From the NCBI GenBank assembly GCA_037367405.1, contig JAZKJV010003256.1:496001-560000 (forward strand): a stretch of 64,000 nt of DNA, written 5' to 3'. Under the pieces are notes generated by a model, which was given only the letters and a program-made list of their open reading frames with translations, had not been told where the DNA came from and did no database searches. Below are positions 11,925-23,487 of the stretch, one piece after another. The DNA comes from Ottelia alismoides (Eukaryota > Streptophyta > Magnoliopsida > Alismatales > Hydrocharitaceae). The position numbers and the translations under genes were made by a program. The first letter of the stretch is position 1. The number at the start of each line of letters is the position of its first letter.

Positions 11925-12975
11925 AATTAAAGCCACTTTCGACAGACCTTAAGTATGCTTTCCTTGAGGGTGTAGAAAATATGTATCTGATCATTATCGA
12001 CAACAGGATGATCCCGGAACAAGAATCTCGATTTCTCGAGGTTCTATAGAAAACCCACAAGGCACTTGGTTGGCACGTCTCAGATCTCTACGGGATAAAT
12101 CCTGCTTATGTGCTCACACCACATTTATTTGGAAGAAGATGCCAAGTCATCTCGAGAATTTCAAAGAAGACTAAACTCAAATCTGCGGGGCGTCGTCATG
12201 AAAGAAATCACGAAATGGTATGACGCATGCTTCATTTATCCCATCTCCGATTCAAAATGGCTAAGCTCAATGCATGTAGTTCTGAAGAGATCATAGCTCA
12301 TCGTGGTTACACATGACAGAGGAGAGGAGATCTCTACTTAGGTACCGACATCCTGACATGTATGTGTTGACTACCGTCATCTTAATGCAACAACCAAGAA
12401 GGACCACTTCCCTTTGCTGTTCATTGATCAAGTATTGGAAAGACTAGTCAACAAGGAGTTCTTCTACTTTCTATATGGGTACTTTGGGTAAAACCAAGTG
12501 AAAATCTCTCCTGAGGACCAAGAGAAGAGTACCTTCACTTTCCCGTTCGACACCTATGATTTCCGGAGAATGCCCTTTGGACTGTGTAACACACCTGCGA
12601 CATTCCGGAGATGCATGCTTGCAATTTTTGCCAAGGTGGTTGGAAGTTTTCTCGAGGTGTTTATGGACGACTTCTTCATCTATGGTGATAGTTTCGATTC
12701 ATGTTTTGAGCATCTGGACCGAGTACTTCAGAATTGTCATGAAGTCAATCTAGCTTTATCATGAGAAAAGAGCCATTTCATGGTTACAGAAGGGATTGTA
12801 TTGGGTCACGTCATTTCCAAACGTGGCATGGAAGTCAAGTCGACAAATGTGGACATGATTGACAATTTAGAGCCACCTCTAATGGTCAAAAACGTGAGGT
12901 CATTTCTGGGGCATGTGAGACTCTACAGGAGATTCATTCGTGATTTAACCGCATCACCCGACCTTTTACAGAATT
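11925..12975 (+). pseudogene. E1 reverse transcriptase, broken
   Basis: The Athila-type RT is readable in fragments: an ELKPL...LKYAFLEG lead near 11930; an N-terminal block at 12108-12296; CVDYRHLNATTKKDHFPLLF at about 12366-12425; then at 12498-12764 the palm with MPFGLCNTPATFRRCM and the active-site FMDDF at 12660-12674; and the primer-grip/thumb region with SFLGHVRLYRRF near 12900-12935. RT copies element RNA to DNA in the particle. Stops (for instance after the FLYGYFG segment and after LALS near 12763) and shifts show it is dead. It is more decayed than E2 but keeps the region up to RNase H. Confidence 0.85.
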
Positions 12976-13440
12976 GCTCTATAAGGAGACCGAGTTCAAT
13001 GTTGATCAGCAAGATCTCCTTTCATTTAATCAGCTGAAGGAGCTTATCACTCAAGATCCAGTGCTACATCTGCCAGATTGGTCTCTTCCTTTTGAAATCA
13101 TGACGGATGTGTCAGATTTTGCAGTTGGGACTGTTCTAGGACAAAGGAAAGACAAGGCACCCCTTGCCATTCACTATGCCATCAAAACAGTAGATGAAGC
13201 TCAAAGATTACACTAGGACAAAGAAAGAATTGCTGGCTGTGGTATTCACCCATGAGAAGTTCATATTCTACCTACTTGACCAAAAGTCACTATTTATACT
13301 GACCACTCTGCTATCAGATATTTACAGCAGAAGTAGGTTGCCAAGCCTAGACTGATCAGATGGATCCTTTTCCTCGAGGAGTTTGATTTGGAGATCAAGG
13401 TCAAGCCTAGTGTTCAAAATGTGGTAGCAGAACACTTCTC
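12976..13440 (+). pseudogene. E1 RNase H domain, broken
   Basis: After the RT thumb, 12974-13216 encodes the connection and RNase H start (LPFEIMTDVSDFAVGTVLGQ, first catalytic Asp region). After a stop the TKKELLAVVFTHEKF segment follows near 13225-13265, then a broken DHSAI-like segment near 13300. RNase H removes RNA from the hybrid and makes the PPT primer. This domain is missing from E2, which makes E1 the reference for that deletion. Confidence 0.75.
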
Positions 13441-14815
13441 CAGAATAGAGCAGCAAGAGCCTCCATTAAGCATCACACCCATCACATACACCTTTCCTGA
13501 TGAATCAATTCTAGATGTGGAATCACTCCCTTGGCATGCTGATATTGTAAACTACCTTATCTCGGGTGTGGTTCCACAAGCTTGGATGAAGATCCAGAAG
13601 GACAAATTCTTGTCCACTATCCATTTCTACCAATGGGAAGATCCTCTCTTATTAGGGAAGTAGCGGACTGCATTTGGCATCGGTGTATCCCTCAGGAGGA
13701 GCATCATAGTGTCCTCGAGCATTATCATTCGCTCGAATCTGGTGGGCACCATTCTGGAGATAGAACGGCGACAAAAGTATTGCAGTGTGGTCTCTGGTGG
13801 CCTACACTATTTAAGGATGTTGAAGCATATGTCAAGCGCTGCACAGACTATCAAAGATTGAAAGGTACCCTTACATATAAAGATTCCACGTCCCTGAAGT
13901 TTATTCAGATAGCAGATGTATTTGATGCTTGGGGCATTGACTTCATGGAACCCTTCCCTAATAGTAGGGATACGAGCACATCCTTCGTGCCGTTGATTAT
14001 GTGAGTCGTTAGGTTGAAGCTATCCCCGCTAGAGCCGTAGACAGTCGTACAATTTATCGATTTCTGAAAGAGAACATCATCTTGCGGTTCGGGATTCCAA
14101 AGATACTGTTATAAAAAGGGGGGGGGGGGTAGTCACTTCATTAACAGAGAGGTCAAGAAATTAACGAAGGAATACGGTATCGAGCACCGAATCACATCTC
14201 CTTACCATCTTCATACGAACGACATGGATGATTATCAAACAGAGAAATCAAGATGATCCTCCAAAAGCTTGTAAAGCTGGACATGAAAAATCGGTCCCAA
14301 CTCTTGGACTCAGTCCTTTGGGCATACAAAACCACTTACAAGTCTCCTTTGGGCATGTCGCCCTACCGTCTTGTATATGGAAATCCATGCCATCTGCCAG
14401 TGGAGTTGATTCATAGATCATTGTAGGCAATCAACCTTTACAATTTGGACTCACAGAAAGGTGGTCATAAAAGAAAAGATGATATGAATAGGATAATGGA
14501 ATTCCAAGACTATGCCTATGATAACACACTGATGTACAAGGATAAGGTAAAATGCTGGCATGACCGGCACATCAGACGAAAGACCTTCGAGGCTGGGCAG
14601 AAAGTGTGTCTATTTGATGCAAAGTTGAAGGTCTTCTCAGGCAAATTAAAGAGTAAATGGACATGACCATCTAGAGTTCAAGAAGTGTGTGATAATGGAA
14701 GCATTGTGATATCGGAATTTCCTCGAGCATGACACTTTCCTGGCCGCTGTCAACTCTGTTAGAGTAATCTGCATTGAAGGGGCATCCACAACCATAGCAG
14801 CATCACAAGATTCGG
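13441..14815 (+). pseudogene. E1 integrase, broken
   Basis: The lead is ESLPWHADIVNYL (about 13520), then an H2C2 zinc-binding region with RCIPQEEHHSVLEHYHSLESGGHHSG and CTDYQRLKG, then GIDFMEPFPN with the first catalytic Asp near 13935. The second catalytic Asp region is destroyed at a run of 12 G (14118-14129) and the Glu region (near 14222) reads MDDYQ where E2 has AEVSN. The C-terminal part persists at 14445-14666 (KVCLFDAKLKVFSGKLKSKW). Integrase inserts the cDNA; this copy is inactive. Confidence 0.8.
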
Positions 14816-14930
14816 ATAATGTCACTCAAAAACTCTTTCTTTAAGTTTTCATATTTTCTCCTTTCTTCATTTTGTTTTCAGATTTCTTTATCCACCAAAA
14901 AAATGTGCGTCACTCCTTTTTGTCAGACTT
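14816..14930 (+). other. E1 post-integrase spacer
   Basis: Short stretch between the integrase remnant and the first hairpin unit; T-rich, nothing specific seen. Confidence 0.4.
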
Positions 14931-15315
14931 CTATACGTAGGATGTACTTTGTCCTAAGTACAGGGGGTGTACACCCTGAGTTCTTTCATTCTTTGATCCC
15001 CTCCACTATCTCCTCTTGTTATCTATATTTAGGGATATCTTACCCTAAGTATAGGGGAGACAGTCTGAGTTGTGATTTGTTCATTACCAACCTTGACCCT
15101 CCATGCTTTGTTTACATTTTTCTATACTTCAGTTTATTTGATCCTAAGTATAGGGGGGACGGCTGACTTCTTATTCATTTCATCCCTCATTCTTTCTTTC
15201 ATTCCTTATTCGTTTTATTCTTTAGGCTTTTCTATAATCAGTACGGGTCATGTCTTCTCTTTTTCTTTTCGATCTATGAGGACATAGCTCAAGCTAAGTA
15301 TAAGGGGATCGTATA
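14931..15315 (+). repeat. E1 hairpin/PPT-like array (4 units)
   Basis: Units lie at 14931-14963 (CTATACGTAGGA/TCCTAAGTACAG, then GGGG), 15023-15054 (CTATATTTAGGG/CCCTAAGTATAG, then GGG), 15122-15153 (left arm decayed; right arm ATCCTAAGTATAG, then a G-run) and a long unit at about 15230-15310 ending GACATAGCTCAAGCTAAGTATAAGGGG. Inner pairs vary between units but stay complementary in units 1 and 2. The array follows the integrase directly. A short palindrome GTATATACTGTGTATATAC follows at 15312-15330. Confidence 0.8.
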
Positions 15316-15330
15316 TACTGTGTATATACT

Positions 15331-16115
15331 TTAGCCATAACTCGTATTTTCGTAATTTTAATAAGTATGGCTAAATCACTATTTATACACAAACATATAC
15401 AATTCAATTAAATCACTTAATAAAAGGATATTTATTATTCCTTAAATTCATTTTGTATATACTGATTAATAAATCAAGTAAAAATGTTTTGTAAAATGCC
15501 TGAAAAAAAGTTTGAAAATCTGTTTGAAAAATCTTTTGAAAACTAATTTGCAAAATGTTTTTAACCTTTGTAAAAATATTTTCGTTGAAAATTTTCTTTT
15601 CTTTGTGAGAATAAAATGTTTTTAATATTTGCAAATGGTTTTGAAAATGGTTGCAAAAATATTTGAAAAATATATATATAATGTTTGAAAGACTTTGAAA
15701 ATGATTTTCAAATATTTGTAAAAATTATTTGGAAAAACTATTTTGACTATAGTTTTCAAAATTGTTTGTAAAATCATTTTCAAATAAGTTTGAGGAATAT
15801 ATACATCGCACTAAAATTCTTTATTGTATTTATACTAATAATTACATATCCCTTGTAAATTCTCACGAACCCATCTCTTGTAAGTAATAGATGCATACAT
15901 GTGTAAATATTTGCACCTGATTTTATTCCAAAAATCTTTTGCATTGAAAAATCCCAAAAAATATTTGCAAAATCTTTTCCAAAAATTGCATAAAAATTTG
16001 CAAAACCTTTTCAAAAATCCATAAAAAGTTCAAAACTTTTAAAATTACATCACAAAAATATTTTCTGCATTATACATAGCATTTGCATAGCATTCACATT
16101 TTTCAAATTAAGTTT
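15331..16115 (+). repeat. E1 A/T-rich degenerate TTTGAAAA repeat region
   Basis: Dominated by irregular recurrences of TTTGAAAA, TTTGCAAAA and TTTTCAAA words. No gene seen. It has the same position and composition, in element sense, as 30151-30900 and 41216-41965 in L. Confidence 0.7.
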
Positions 16116-17180
16116 GATAATTGAACAAGTCTTGGTAAAATCCTAAGATTGGAGCTTGGTTGGACCTTAAATCTACCTAATCAGAGGAGCTTTATAGGAG
16201 TTGGAATTGAGGTACTTCAGGAATAGTTGACTTAATTCTTTGAGAATCGTGAGACTTGGTTCAATGTATTCTTGACTTCCTAAGTAGAGCATTTCAGAGC
16301 ACACACACGACTCTTGTTGATAATGACCTAACTTGGACACCTGCACCTTTCACTTGGCTCAACTCAGTTAGAGTGATGAGGGGATTGGATTTGTCGGTAT
16401 GAGACGCATACAAGTGGAAACTCCTCGTCTAGGGAGGGAAGTGCACCCCAATCCATTTAGTAGTAGATACGTCTAAAGACAGGAGAGTGTGGGTTGCAAT
16501 AATGCTTCAACAGAGGGCTAGTCTACCAGCTCAAGAGGAAAAACTCCTTATGTAAATGTTGTTGTATATAGTATTTCAAAAAACAAAGCAAAAAATCCAA
16601 AAAAGTGGACATGCTTGATTGAAAATAAAAGTCCTGTCAGAGTATATATACTTGTATAGTCAATAAGCTAGCTTGAGCTTAAAAGTCATATCATGTGAGC
16701 ATGCAGCTGGATGACTTGGCTACAATGGTCAAGCATCTGAGGATAGGTAGCCACACTGGCTACCGTCCATTCTTCTCTTCACCTCCTCTTCTTGAGCCAA
16801 TTGTCACTTGAACTTAGAAGGAAATTTCCCCGCTCTTCGAGGAAAGAGTTGCTGGATTAGAGAATCATTAGGTTGTCATGCTGGAGAAGTCAGTCTCTTT
16901 GTCATTTCAGTTGAGGGGAGCCACCATGACATACACTGTACGAGTGAGAGTATGAGTTAAAGTATTCTGACCTTGCTATTGAGGAGACTTGGGAAAAGTG
17001 TTGGGATTCTCAGAAGCTGTTGTGTTTCAAATCCGATTCCCAATAAGGTTCCGACCGTACTAAAATTCCAAAGGTCCGACTTAAGCTCCAAACTTTGATT
17101 TTGTGAAGACAAGTTTGAGAACTAATTTTAATACACTTTCTTTCTTTTTCTTTTCTTTTTTATGCACTTATTGCATAAGC
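16116..17180 (+). other. E1 conserved 3' non-coding block
   Basis: Aligns by eye over about 1 kb with E2 57721-58776, the L blocks and M1. Landmarks are CTTAATTCTTTGAGAATCG (about 16230), TGACCTAACTTGGACAC (about 16323), TTGCAATAATGCTTCAACAG (16495), and the hairpin at 16746-16764 with perfect arms GGTAGCC/GGCTACC and loop ACACT. No frame is open or conserved across copies. Confidence 0.75.
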
Positions 17181-17215
17181 TTTCGCTAGGGACTAGCAAA
17201 GGCAAGTATGGGAGG
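17181..17215 (+). promoter_or_regulatory. E1 pre-PPT hairpin and polypurine tract
   Basis: TCGCTAG-GGA-CTAGCAA (one mismatch in the stem) followed by AAGTATGGGAGG abutting the LTR start TGATGGATC. This is the expected plus-strand primer site. Confidence 0.75.
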
Positions 17216-19831
17216 TGATGGATCTCTAGTTCATCACCTTTATTCTATCATTTTGGCCTTAAAACCCCAACTAATGCATGTAAATAGCATTATTTCGAAT
17301 ATATTAAAAATCATCATTTATTCGAATTATTGTATAAAAATAATGTTTTCAATGCCAAAATTATATAATAAAGAAAAGAAAAAGAGTAAAATATACAAAA
17401 GGTATTTTTTGACCCTAATTCTAGAGATCAAGCTAAGAATTGAATTGGTCGACAAGGAATAAAATTGGGGGAGATAAGGACCAAAATTCACCTAAAACCT
17501 TATTCTTTTAATTCATCAATAAAGCATTTTTAGGACCTATTTTATTTTCCACTTTCAATACCTCAAATAAAGAAACTTTGTACATGAAAGTTGTGGATAA
17601 TATATAGAAAATTATAAATATGATTTCATGTAAAAAAATACAATGTACTTTCTAGGCACAGAATAAAAAACCAAAACCCAAACTTCCTAGACCCATATCT
17701 CTCAAATAAAAACTAAAAATGTATTAAAATCACATTTAATTTTATATAACTTTTAATAAGCTATTTAATAAATGTGGTTTCATATTTTTTGGAGTTAATA
17801 TGTGAAAGTTAGGTTTTGGACCCCTATTGTACTATACATCTAAATAAAATATTCCTTTTATTTATTCTTTATTATTCTTATAATTTTACATTTTATGCTC
17901 ACCAGACCTTCGCCACCCACCTCCATTTTCATGCAATCCAACTTCATTTCTCGTCTAAGTAAGTCGCTTCGAGCCATACATTTCCCTTGTGTAGGTCCCG
18001 AGCGCAAAGGAGCCCTTCTGGGCTTGGATCGACTTGCATAGAGGTTCAAAAAGCCCCTTGCTGACCTTGAGCTCGTCGGGCCTCTTCTTGAGGTCTCGGG
18101 CTATTTTGTGGGCATCATCAGCTGCGGACAACCTCCTAGGAGGTGTAGAGTCAAACGCCATTGTAGGAGACCACCGGGTGGAGGAGAGATCAACAATCAA
18201 AGGGATGAAAGCGAGCTGCTATTCCCTATTCTTCGAAGTGAGCAACAACCATTCAATGGAACCCCATGCTCCAGATCGCACCAGATACGTCGAATCAACC
18301 TGAGCCCATACCGTTCGATCTTCACCTGCGATCTAATCTCAGAAGTCCAGATGCGAAGGGGTATCAACCTCTTGGATGAGGCCACGTGTATAAGTAACCA
18401 TCATCCAACCGTCCATCTTCGCGTAAGGATGGGGTAATTTGCATAACCCTGTATTTTTTATATTTATTTATTAGTTCTATAAATAAAATATATAGTGTAA
18501 ATAAATGCATACTTTTTTTGTTAAAGCCCCTGTTGTTTATTGATATTACAAATGGATCGAGTATATACAATATATAGTGTAAATAAATGCAGACTTTTTG
18601 TGTTAAAGCCCCTATTATTTATTGATATTACAAATGGATCCAGTCCACATCACCTCACATGCTGTCCTACGCAAGGTGGCGAAATTGCATGTATACCCTT
18701 GATAATGTTTGTATTTGTATTTAGTCTAATAATTTTTAATATACATTATAAATTTCTGGGAAAATTTCATTTATGCCCATGATGTTTACTTTATTTGCAA
18801 ATATGCCCTTCTTATTTTACGTATTTTTGGTGCTTATTTCATTTATTAAAAATATTATATGTGCTCCTAAAATTATGTAAAAATAGGGATAAATGCCTAT
18901 TAATATGTATTTCATGCCGCATTTTTACTTCAGCATTTTGGGCATTTTAACTATTTATTAAAATTAAAATGAGCACATTTTTATCCCTATCTACTTTATA
19001 AAATACCAAGAAAATAGGAAATTGTTTTGAAAAATTCCCCAAAAATATATGTTGTCTATTTTAGTATTTATTAACTCCAGACAAAAAATTCCAAAAAAAA
19101 TAGAAAAAGAGAGAGACTAAAAATAAAAATGCTCCAAAATACATTATAAAAATGCAGAAAATCACTTAAAAATCCAAAAATATGTTTTTATTTTTTTGAA
19201 TTTTATTTATATTATTATCTACCTTCAAAATTATTTTGAAGAATTTTGGACTTATTTTGCTATTTTTAATCTTCATTTTGATTTCGACCTATTATTTAAT
19301 CCCTCATTTGGGATATTTTCAACTTTAAAAAAAGCATAAAAATTAGCAAAAATCCAGAAAAATCACAAAAAAAACATTAGAATATATATATAAAACCTAA
19401 AATTAATTTACTTGTTGTATTTTATTTATTCTTACTAGTATTTATAATTATATTACTCTATATGGTATATATAGCCTTATATAGTCTATTATTTACTAAA
19501 AAGAAAAAGGAAAATATAAAAATTAGAAAACTACAATTAAAAAAATATATTATATATATTAAAATCAAATAATATATATAATTAAAAACCACAAAAAAGT
19601 AGAGACATGTTTGTACATAATACACCCAGATTAGCAATAATCATAGGCTATCAGTTTTGCTCTCTGTGGTTCTACCTCTACATGCTTTCTTGCTATACAT
19701 TTAGTTTTGTAGAGAATAATAAATTTTAACTCCACATTTTGCTATTTATTGTTTGATTCATACTATGGGTTAATTGTTGATTAATCAATGTTCCGACTGA
19801 GGTCGGTGTCGATCTGCCTTGTGGATTGTCA
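17216..19831 (+). mobile_element. E1 3' LTR (about 2.6 kb)
   Basis: It starts TGATGGATCTC after the PPT and ends in ...GATTGTCA two bases before E2. Its first roughly 70 bases are close to the reverse complement of the end of LTRs A-C (shared CACCTTTATTCTATCATTT), tying E1 to the L family. A GC-rich part lies at about 17880-18440 with a G-box (CACGTG) near 18383 followed by TATAAGTAA. The rest is A/T-rich. The 5' LTR is outside the window, so the 3' boundary is inferred from the TG...CA rule. Confidence 0.75.
18489..18646 (+). repeat. 82-bp tandem duplication in the E1 LTR
   Basis: Two copies (18489-18570 and 18571-18646) begin TATATAGTGTAAATAAATGC and end with an ATTACAAATGGATC segment, differing by a few bases. 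It lies downstream of the GC-rich part. Confidence 0.8.
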
Positions 19832-20344
19832 AGTGATGAATCTGTGATTCATCACTCTAAAAGTTGAAAATAGAGTCTTGTTCCTGAGTAAATAGCATCA
19901 TATTTCCCTTTATAATGTATAAATAGCATTCATGCATACATTGATAACATTTGCATTTTAGCATTCACTTTTGCATTAAATAAGAAGCCAAGATCACTTG
20001 TAAAATATCCACCTATAAAAATAACACCTTTCTTATAATATATACACCTTTAGTTAATAATATAAGGAAGAAGTTCAGAGATCTCCTTTGTAGAAGCACC
20101 CAATAAAGCCCTAGAACCTCTGGATCTTAGAAAGCCCATAATTCCCTCATACAACCTCCAAAATAGGTCTACTCACTTTCAAAGTAATACACATTCAAAG
20201 ACCTTTAAAATGAGACTAATTTTATCCAATTTGGAGCTCGTAGGAAGAAGTTGGGTTTTTGGGCCTCTATGTATACTATATATGTGTATATTTGTATTCC
20301 TTTATTTTTGTATCATATTTGACCTCATCTCCGTCTTTGGTCAA

Positions 20345-20385
20345 CATGAAACTTGTAGATCTCATCAAGATCTACAACTTTCATG
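20345..20385 (+). repeat. U3 hairpin of E2, 18-bp arms
   Basis: The arms CATGAAACTTGTAGATCT and AGATCTACAACTTTCATG pair with one mismatch around a 5-nt loop. The same structure is in the 3' LTR at 59324-59364. A single arm-like word (CTACAACTTTCATG) also occurs in the L LTRs. Confidence 0.75.
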
Positions 20386-22330
20386 TTTTGACTTTTTCCA
20401 AATTCGACCTCCTTCTCTCTCTAATTTCATTTGTTCTCACAACCACTCACAACTGGCCACGTGGCGCACTCTGATTGCGCCACGCGGACCGCTCCCCTTG
20501 CCTTAGCCGCCCCTACCCACAACCATTGGATCTTCATCTAGATCCAACGGTCGCGCTCTCTCCACGTGCTCCCTTAAATCCCTGCCGTCAGATCACTTTC
20601 CATCCTTGATCATCACCGTCCGTTCACGCCGTAACCATAGCCTGCCATGTGGCAGCTCCGAAGCCCTTCAATCACACCTTCGATCTTGCCATTTGAGCCG
20701 CTAGTTCCGCAACCAACCTCAGCCCTTCGATCAACGACTTCTTCACATCCAAGCCGTTCGCCAGCGCCGCTTCCATATCGCACCACGCAACGCAATTAGC
20801 GCCCTCGATCGCTTCACCTCAGATCACATCAGAACCGCTATATGGCGCTTTGATCTGGGCCATTGGATCACAAGATCCAACGGCCACGACTTCGTCTTCT
20901 ACCTTTGGCCCCCCTCTCTCCCACGATCTCGATCTTGCGCGAGACGTCGCCCCCTTTCTATTTTTGTCTTCACCTCAGCCACCTTCTCCGGTCACCAACG
21001 CCTCCACGATCATCACCACTCTCCCCTCATCCTCGCCAGCTACCTCACTCACCACAACTCCCACCAGAGTCGCCCCACAACCTCTAGAGAGAACCCTTGA
21101 GCTCAGAGCAATCCATTGGTGACAACAATTGAGTGTTTCTTCGAGCGACGACATGCCTTCTTCTCCGGCGAGATCCACGGCCGCCTCCGCCGTGCTGCAG
21201 CCTCCTCCGCGAAGCTACGCGAGCTCATGCATACTATCGAACTTCGAGCGATGACCTGGAGCTCAAACCTGAGCTCCATTCCCCAGGTAGCATCCTCCAT
21301 CCTTCTCTGATCTTCTCTTTATTTTCCCGTTGATTTCTCTGATTTAATTCGCTCTCCACCGTCATCTTCTCGCTCCACCATCATCTCGCCGAGCTCCGCG
21401 ACGGAGCTCCGATCATTACACTCCCCTTATTTTGCTCAAACACCGTACCCCATCTTTGCTCGACACCAGCTCCGCCAACTGGGCGGAGCCCGATCACCGG
21501 ACCACCCTCACTCCGCCATAGGCCTCTCATCTCACTCAGCACAACTCCACAGACATTCCGCATGCTTCGGCTATAGATCTAACCCCTGCAGGTGATATCT
21601 TCTTGATCGGCCGGAACCTCATCGGAGCTCCCTTCGAGCTTCATCGTCATCGAGCTCCAGCGCTCCTCCTCCGCTCCTGAGGCCACCGGAGGCTTCGCCA
21701 CTTCACCCCGCATCTTCCCAGCTACGTCACAGTCCCCCGCGAGCTTCATCAATGCCTTGAGGACCGGGCGGAGCAAGCTCAGCTTCGCTGGAGCCCCGCC
21801 TTCTCCTCCGCAGGAGTCGGAGGGTCGTTGGGGAAGACATTCAGCCACCGTTCGATCATCTTGATCGAACGGTCAGGGTTACACCACGTCGCCATCATCC
21901 AGAGCATCCCAAGGCCGTTGGATCCTCTTCGATCTGACGGTTGTTGATCAACTACGTCCCGCAGCCGTAGGATCAGGCGGATCTCATGGTCAGAATCACG
22001 CCACGTCGCCCTCTTCATCGAGCTCCAGGCACCGTTGGATTCCTCTAGATCCAACGGTCACGGATCACGTGACGTCGTCACCTCAGGAGAGAGACCACCG
22101 TCGTTGGATAGATCAATGATCTGACGGACATCAGACATGCCACGCATCATTATTCCACAACTGTTGAATCGGCTGTGATCCTACGACCTTGATCACGCCA
22201 CGTCGCCCCGATTCGAGCCTCTTCCCCGACCTCTAGGCTCGTATCCCCGAAGCTTATCCGAGCCTCCAGCCGAACCTCCAGAGCACCCGAGCCTCGTCCC
22301 GAGCTGCAGACGTCCACCGAGCCTAGGGTA

Positions 22331-22440
22331 CCCCACGTGAGGAGCACGTGCGGCCTGGGCAAATTGCATCAAGGCCCCGGGAAGTTTCTGAAATTACAAA
22401 TTAGTCCCTGCGAAGCGCCCCCACGTGAGGAGCACGTGCG
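22331..22440 (+). repeat. direct repeat of double G-box in the E2 5' LTR
   Basis: CCACGTGAGGAGCACGTGCG occurs near 22332 and again about 88 bp later near 22420. Each copy carries two CACGTG cores. The matching part of the 3' LTR lies beyond the D insertion. Confidence 0.7.
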
Positions 22441-23467
22441 TCTGTGGAGAAATTGCATTCCACCCCCCTGCATTCTAGGTAATTGCATAAAGGTCCCTGT
22501 CAACATATTTTATTTTAAGCAATTTTTAATTCCTGTATTGCAGTTATACCCCTGTCTTTGCACACATATTTAGGTGTCCATATTTCATCATTTTTAAATT
22601 CCAAAAATTGCATGTTGTAGTTTAACTTGTCCTTTATCTTATGTGACACTTGGCATATTTTTGTAATAACAGTGGAATTTTTAATTAATTAATTGGTCCA
22701 TTTTTGTCATATTTTGCCCAATTTCACCTTTTAATTAATATTAATTTCTCCGTGACTCCAAAAATACCCAAAAAATCACATTATATCTTGGATAATTAGC
22801 TTCACCTTGTATAAAAATTTCAACTCATTTGCATGCATTTCGAGGCCTAAATAAATCATTTGGTGAATTTCCCAATTTATTTTTAATAGGTTCATTTCAC
22901 ATTAAAATTAAGGTCTGAAAAGTTTCCTGAATTCCTCATCTTTAGAAATATCTAGGATAATTTTTATTCCCAAAAATATTGTGATTTGATATTTATTAAA
23001 ATTAAATGAGTCAAAATTACCCTGCATTCATTTTAAATTCACAGTAATTTAATTTAGTGTCAGAAAATTCCAAAAAAGTTAGGATAGCTTAATTACATCA
23101 TATTTCATCATCTGGCCAAGTTTCATTATTTTTAAACTTCATTTGAACACTTATCTGATTTAAGTTCTAAATTGGCCTGATCTTGCATATGTCCTGCATA
23201 AAAAAATTTGAAAAAGACCAAAAAAAATATTCCCTCTGAAAGTCTAACACTTGGATTTCGCTAAAAATCAACCTAAGGAGACAGATGCCTCCCTGAGTTC
23301 GACCTTGGACTTCCACCAAGTAAAAAAATTTGCCGCTCGAGATTAACTTGAATATAATTGAATGTGGTTTTTGATTCCCTCTCGTTATCCGACTGCAACG
23401 AACATTAGAATTAATTTGGACATTAATTTGCCTGAATTAAAAAGGGTAGCGGGAGGAGTTGTCAAAA

Positions 23468-23487
23468 TGGTGTCGTTGCCGGGGAGG
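23468..23487 (+). promoter_or_regulatory. E2 primer binding site (tRNA-Asp)
   Basis: TGGTGTCGTTGCCGGGGAGG begins three bases after the LTR. It differs at two C-to-T positions from the perfect tRNA-Asp complement of L1. It orients E2 on the plus strand. Confidence 0.9.

Larger units (their letters stand above)
19834..23464 (+). mobile_element. E2 5' LTR (3.6 kb)
   Basis: It starts TGATGAATCTGTGATTCATCA and ends GAGTTGTCA, three bases before the PBS. The first 1.67 kb match 58813-60573 closely, except that about 88 bp holding a TATA box in the 3' LTR are missing here (junction near 21084). The left flank TCAAG (19829-19833) is the putative target duplication. The GC-rich middle (about 20450-22450) carries many CCAACGG and CACGTG motifs; the flanks are A/T-rich. 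CCCCAGGTAGC near 21287 resembles a splice donor but is unproven. Confidence 0.9.

Noticed and set aside
20850..21333. Host-like exons in the GC-rich core of the E2 LTR
   Set aside because: Several frames are open at once because of GC-rich composition. The 5' and 3' LTR frames differ and no domain is recognisable.
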